Below are positions 32,101 to 33,563 of a stretch of 33,563 nt of DNA, in pieces. The DNA lies in the NCBI GenBank assembly GCA_023260835.1, contig JALQTR010000020.1:1-33563 (forward strand). Direction: 5' to 3'. Origin of the DNA: Paracoccaceae bacterium. Lineage in GTDB: Bacteria > Pseudomonadota > Alphaproteobacteria > Rhodobacterales > Rhodobacteraceae. A program made the translations under genes and the position numbers. Under the pieces are notes generated by a model that was given only the letters and a program-made list of their open reading frames with translations, had not been told where the DNA came from and did not search any database. The first letter of the stretch is position 1. Every line of letters starts with the position of its first letter.

Positions 32101-33563
32101 CTAGAACCTATGCTGCACACCGATCTGAAGATTAAATCGTTTGCCACCATCAATCGCGTCCATGATGAATTTAATATCAGCGGTGCTCAGCCCATCACTG
32201 CTTGCGCTCGATAGACCAAATTCAGCGCCGCCACCGCAATATTGTGCTTGCTTAATCGTTTTGGTGTATTCGCAGATAATCCTTGGCGTAAACGTAAATC
32301 GCGCTTGGCTTTGTGTCACAGTACGCCTATCCAGCGGCACAATAATTTCAGTGCGCAATGTCGTGTTTCCAACGGTCACCGCATCTGCATCAAGGCGCAA
32401 AGCATCATCCGTCAATCCATATGCTTGACCAGTAAACCCAACACGCCCGATCCAAGTGCGCCCATAATGTACCGCGAATTCAGGACGCAGTTCATATCCA
32501 GATTTTTCAATTCGCCCACCCATTGACGCACCGATCGAGAGGGCTTTGTCATTGTAGTCACTGCGCAGCTGCAGCACATCATTTGACATATTTAAATCAT
32601 TGCGCCCCGCGCTGACTGATGCAAACCCGTCGAGATAAAGGAATGGACCAAGCCTGTGAACGGCATATGCACCCGCATCTAGGCCAAGTTTGATATTATC
32701 CCCTTCGAAAGCCCCAGAGACAGCTGCATCCTCTATCCTGCTACCAACAAAATAACCAAGTACAGTTTCATCTAACTTATTGGTTTCCCAAACCACACGG
32801 GCATTCAAAACAGCAGCGGTTGATGCGGTTGTACTGTTAAACTGAACATCAAAATCCCTAAAGAAAAATCGATCTTTGACCCCCTTTGACTTTTGAAAAA
32901 ACGAACCCAGCGTTGAAATGGAATTGGACGTAAGCGTGAGGCTGCCATCAACCCCAAACGGAACCGCACCCAATTGTCCCAGGGCAGAACCACAGGGGGT
33001 CGTTCCGCCAGAACTTGCACCTGCATTTTCAGAACAATTGCTTTTATTCGTATGGCGCGAAATCAGACGGCTGCGGGCAGCCCTGACCATGCGCTGATTT
33101 GTATCCAGTAAGCTGCGTAATGATCGCGCAGCATCATCTGTCAAAACCTGTCGAATGTCATCGCGGTGTTTGTTAAATTCTGTCGCGACCGAACCCGCTT
33201 GGATTTCAAAAACATTTGATGCTTTGTTCAGATTGCCAGCGGCGCTTGTCACAACGCCCTGCGCCACGGATACCTGCACAACCTTACCCAGCATGGGTTC
33301 AATTTGAACGCTGAATTTTGCGCCTGATCCGGTTAAGTTTAAGGCAGTTCCATTTACAACCGCCACATCCGAAATTTCAAACCCATAAATATTTTTTGAA
33401 AATTCAATTATTACATCGAAAGAAGACGTCACCGTTCGAGTTGGGCCTGTGATGGTCACAACTGGGTTTTCTGTATCTTTAATAATCTCATGACTGGCCT
33501 GCTGCGCGATATTTCCTGCAAGGTCGGAAACATCCGCGGTAATGGTCAAGGCGCCTTCGGATA
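32101..33563 (-). CDS. Autotransporter with Ig-like domains, partial (N-terminus beyond window edge)
   Basis: The reading frame is open through the right edge (SEGALTITADVSDLAGN), so the track start at 33549 (a TTG) is not real. In order: the end of an Ig-like repeat (ITADVSDLAGNIAQQASHEIIKDTENP), a complete bacterial Ig-like domain of Big_12 type (VVTITGPTRTVTSSFDVIIEFSKNIYGFEISDVAVVNGTALNLTG ... GVVTSAAGNLNKASNVFEI), a helical linker (FNKHRDDIRQVLTDDAARSLRSLLDTNQRMVRAARSR), and a C-terminal autotransporter-type barrel ending in Phe (IGVQHRF). Two cysteine pairs lie in the linker loop and in the barrel. It would be exported to the cell surface, perhaps for adhesion. Base composition looks lower in GC than the catabolic genes. 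The full protein could be far larger. Confidence 0.85.
   Translation of the reverse strand, partial: SEGALTITADVSDLAGNIAQQASHEIIKDTENPVVTITGPTRTVTSSFDVIIEFSKNIYGFEISDVAVVNGTALNLTGSGAKFSVQIEPMLGKVVQVSVAQGVVTSAAGNLNKASNVFEIQAGSVATEFNKHRDDIRQVLTDDAARSLRSLLDTNQRMVRAARSRLISRHTNKSNCSENAGASSGGTTPCGSALGQLGAVPFGVDGSLTLTSNSISTLGSFFQKSKGVKDRFFFRDFDVQFNSTTASTAAVLNARVVWETNKLDETVLGYFVGSRIEDAAVSGAFEGDNIKLGLDAGAYAVHRLGPFLYLDGFASVSAGRNDLNMSNDVLQLRSDYNDKALSIGASMGGRIEKSGYELRPEFAVHYGRTWIGRVGFTGQAYGLTDDALRLDADAVTVGNTTLRTEIIVPLDRRTVTQSQARFTFTPRIICEYTKTIKQAQYCGGGAEFGLSSASSDGLSTADIKFIMDAIDGGKRFNLQIGVQHRF

Noticed and set aside
33547-33549. Track start of the autotransporter ORF
   Set aside because: It is a TTG inside an Ig-like repeat, and the frame stays open to the window edge; the gene begins outside.
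1-33563. CRISPR arrays, tRNA/rRNA genes, insertion sequences, phage genes, toxin-antitoxin pairs
   Set aside because: No repeated spacer pattern, RNA gene signature, transposase or integrase reading frame, or terminal inverted repeats were recognised by eye; a tRNAscan/Infernal and IS search would confirm.

Overview
The window reads as chromosomal DNA of a marine-type alphaproteobacterium, most likely a Rhodobacterales/Roseobacter-group member. This rests on the soxB-soxD-soxA order, BCCT and TRAP transporters, a DUF3726-like protein, many catabolic operons joined by ATGA stop/start overlaps, and GC-rich coding sequence. No rRNA, tRNA, CRISPR array, insertion sequence or phage gene was seen. 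The longest plus-strand lines of the ORF track at the left end are antisense shadows of the sox genes.

Region 1 (1-5522, minus strand) carries heterotetrameric sarcosine oxidase (soxB, soxD and soxA, the last cut by the window edge), a class II aldolase/adducin-family protein and a LysR regulator. Region 2 (5620-12419, plus strand) is a collinear run: aldehyde dehydrogenase, an M19 dipeptidase-like protein that lacks the usual metal ligands, a BCCT transporter, an uncharacterised 557-residue protein translationally coupled to a DUF3726-like protein, and a RidA-type deaminase. A second, divergent-class Rid protein converges on it across a bidirectional hairpin. Next come a creatininase-family amidohydrolase with an FAD oxidase, then a LysR regulator divergent from a TauD/TfdA dioxygenase. 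A perfect T-N11-A palindrome lies between that last pair.

Region 3 (17194-30308) looks like one catabolic regulon built around a divergent, AT-rich promoter with a perfect 16-bp palindrome. To the left run a GntR/HutC regulator (TTG start), leuC-like, leuD-like and a dctPQM TRAP transporter. To the right run a 4-oxalocrotonate-tautomerase/SnoaL fusion, HyuB, HyuA, an isochorismatase-fold hydrolase with Gly instead of the catalytic Cys, a PEP-mutase/isocitrate-lyase-family C-C lyase, and a TcuA/KstD-like flavoprotein dehydrogenase. The enzyme set suggests uptake of a small acid or cyclic imide/lactam, ATP-driven ring opening, deamination or enol hydrolysis, tautomerisation, flavin desaturation, aconitase-type hydration, and cleavage of a substituted malate into a 2-oxoacid plus an acid. 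I do not recognise this gene set as a described pathway; the substrate is unknown. It is the best candidate here for an undescribed system.

Region 4 (30319-33563, minus strand) encodes two surface proteins: an outer-membrane beta-barrel candidate made of three homologous ~120-residue units, and the C-terminal part of an Ig-domain autotransporter that runs off the right edge.

Metabolic theme: sarcosine oxidase, BCCT transporter, Rid proteins, amidohydrolases and hydantoinase subunits together point to use of small organic nitrogen compounds (methylated amines, betaines, cyclic amides). All functional statements come from reading motifs; no search was run.
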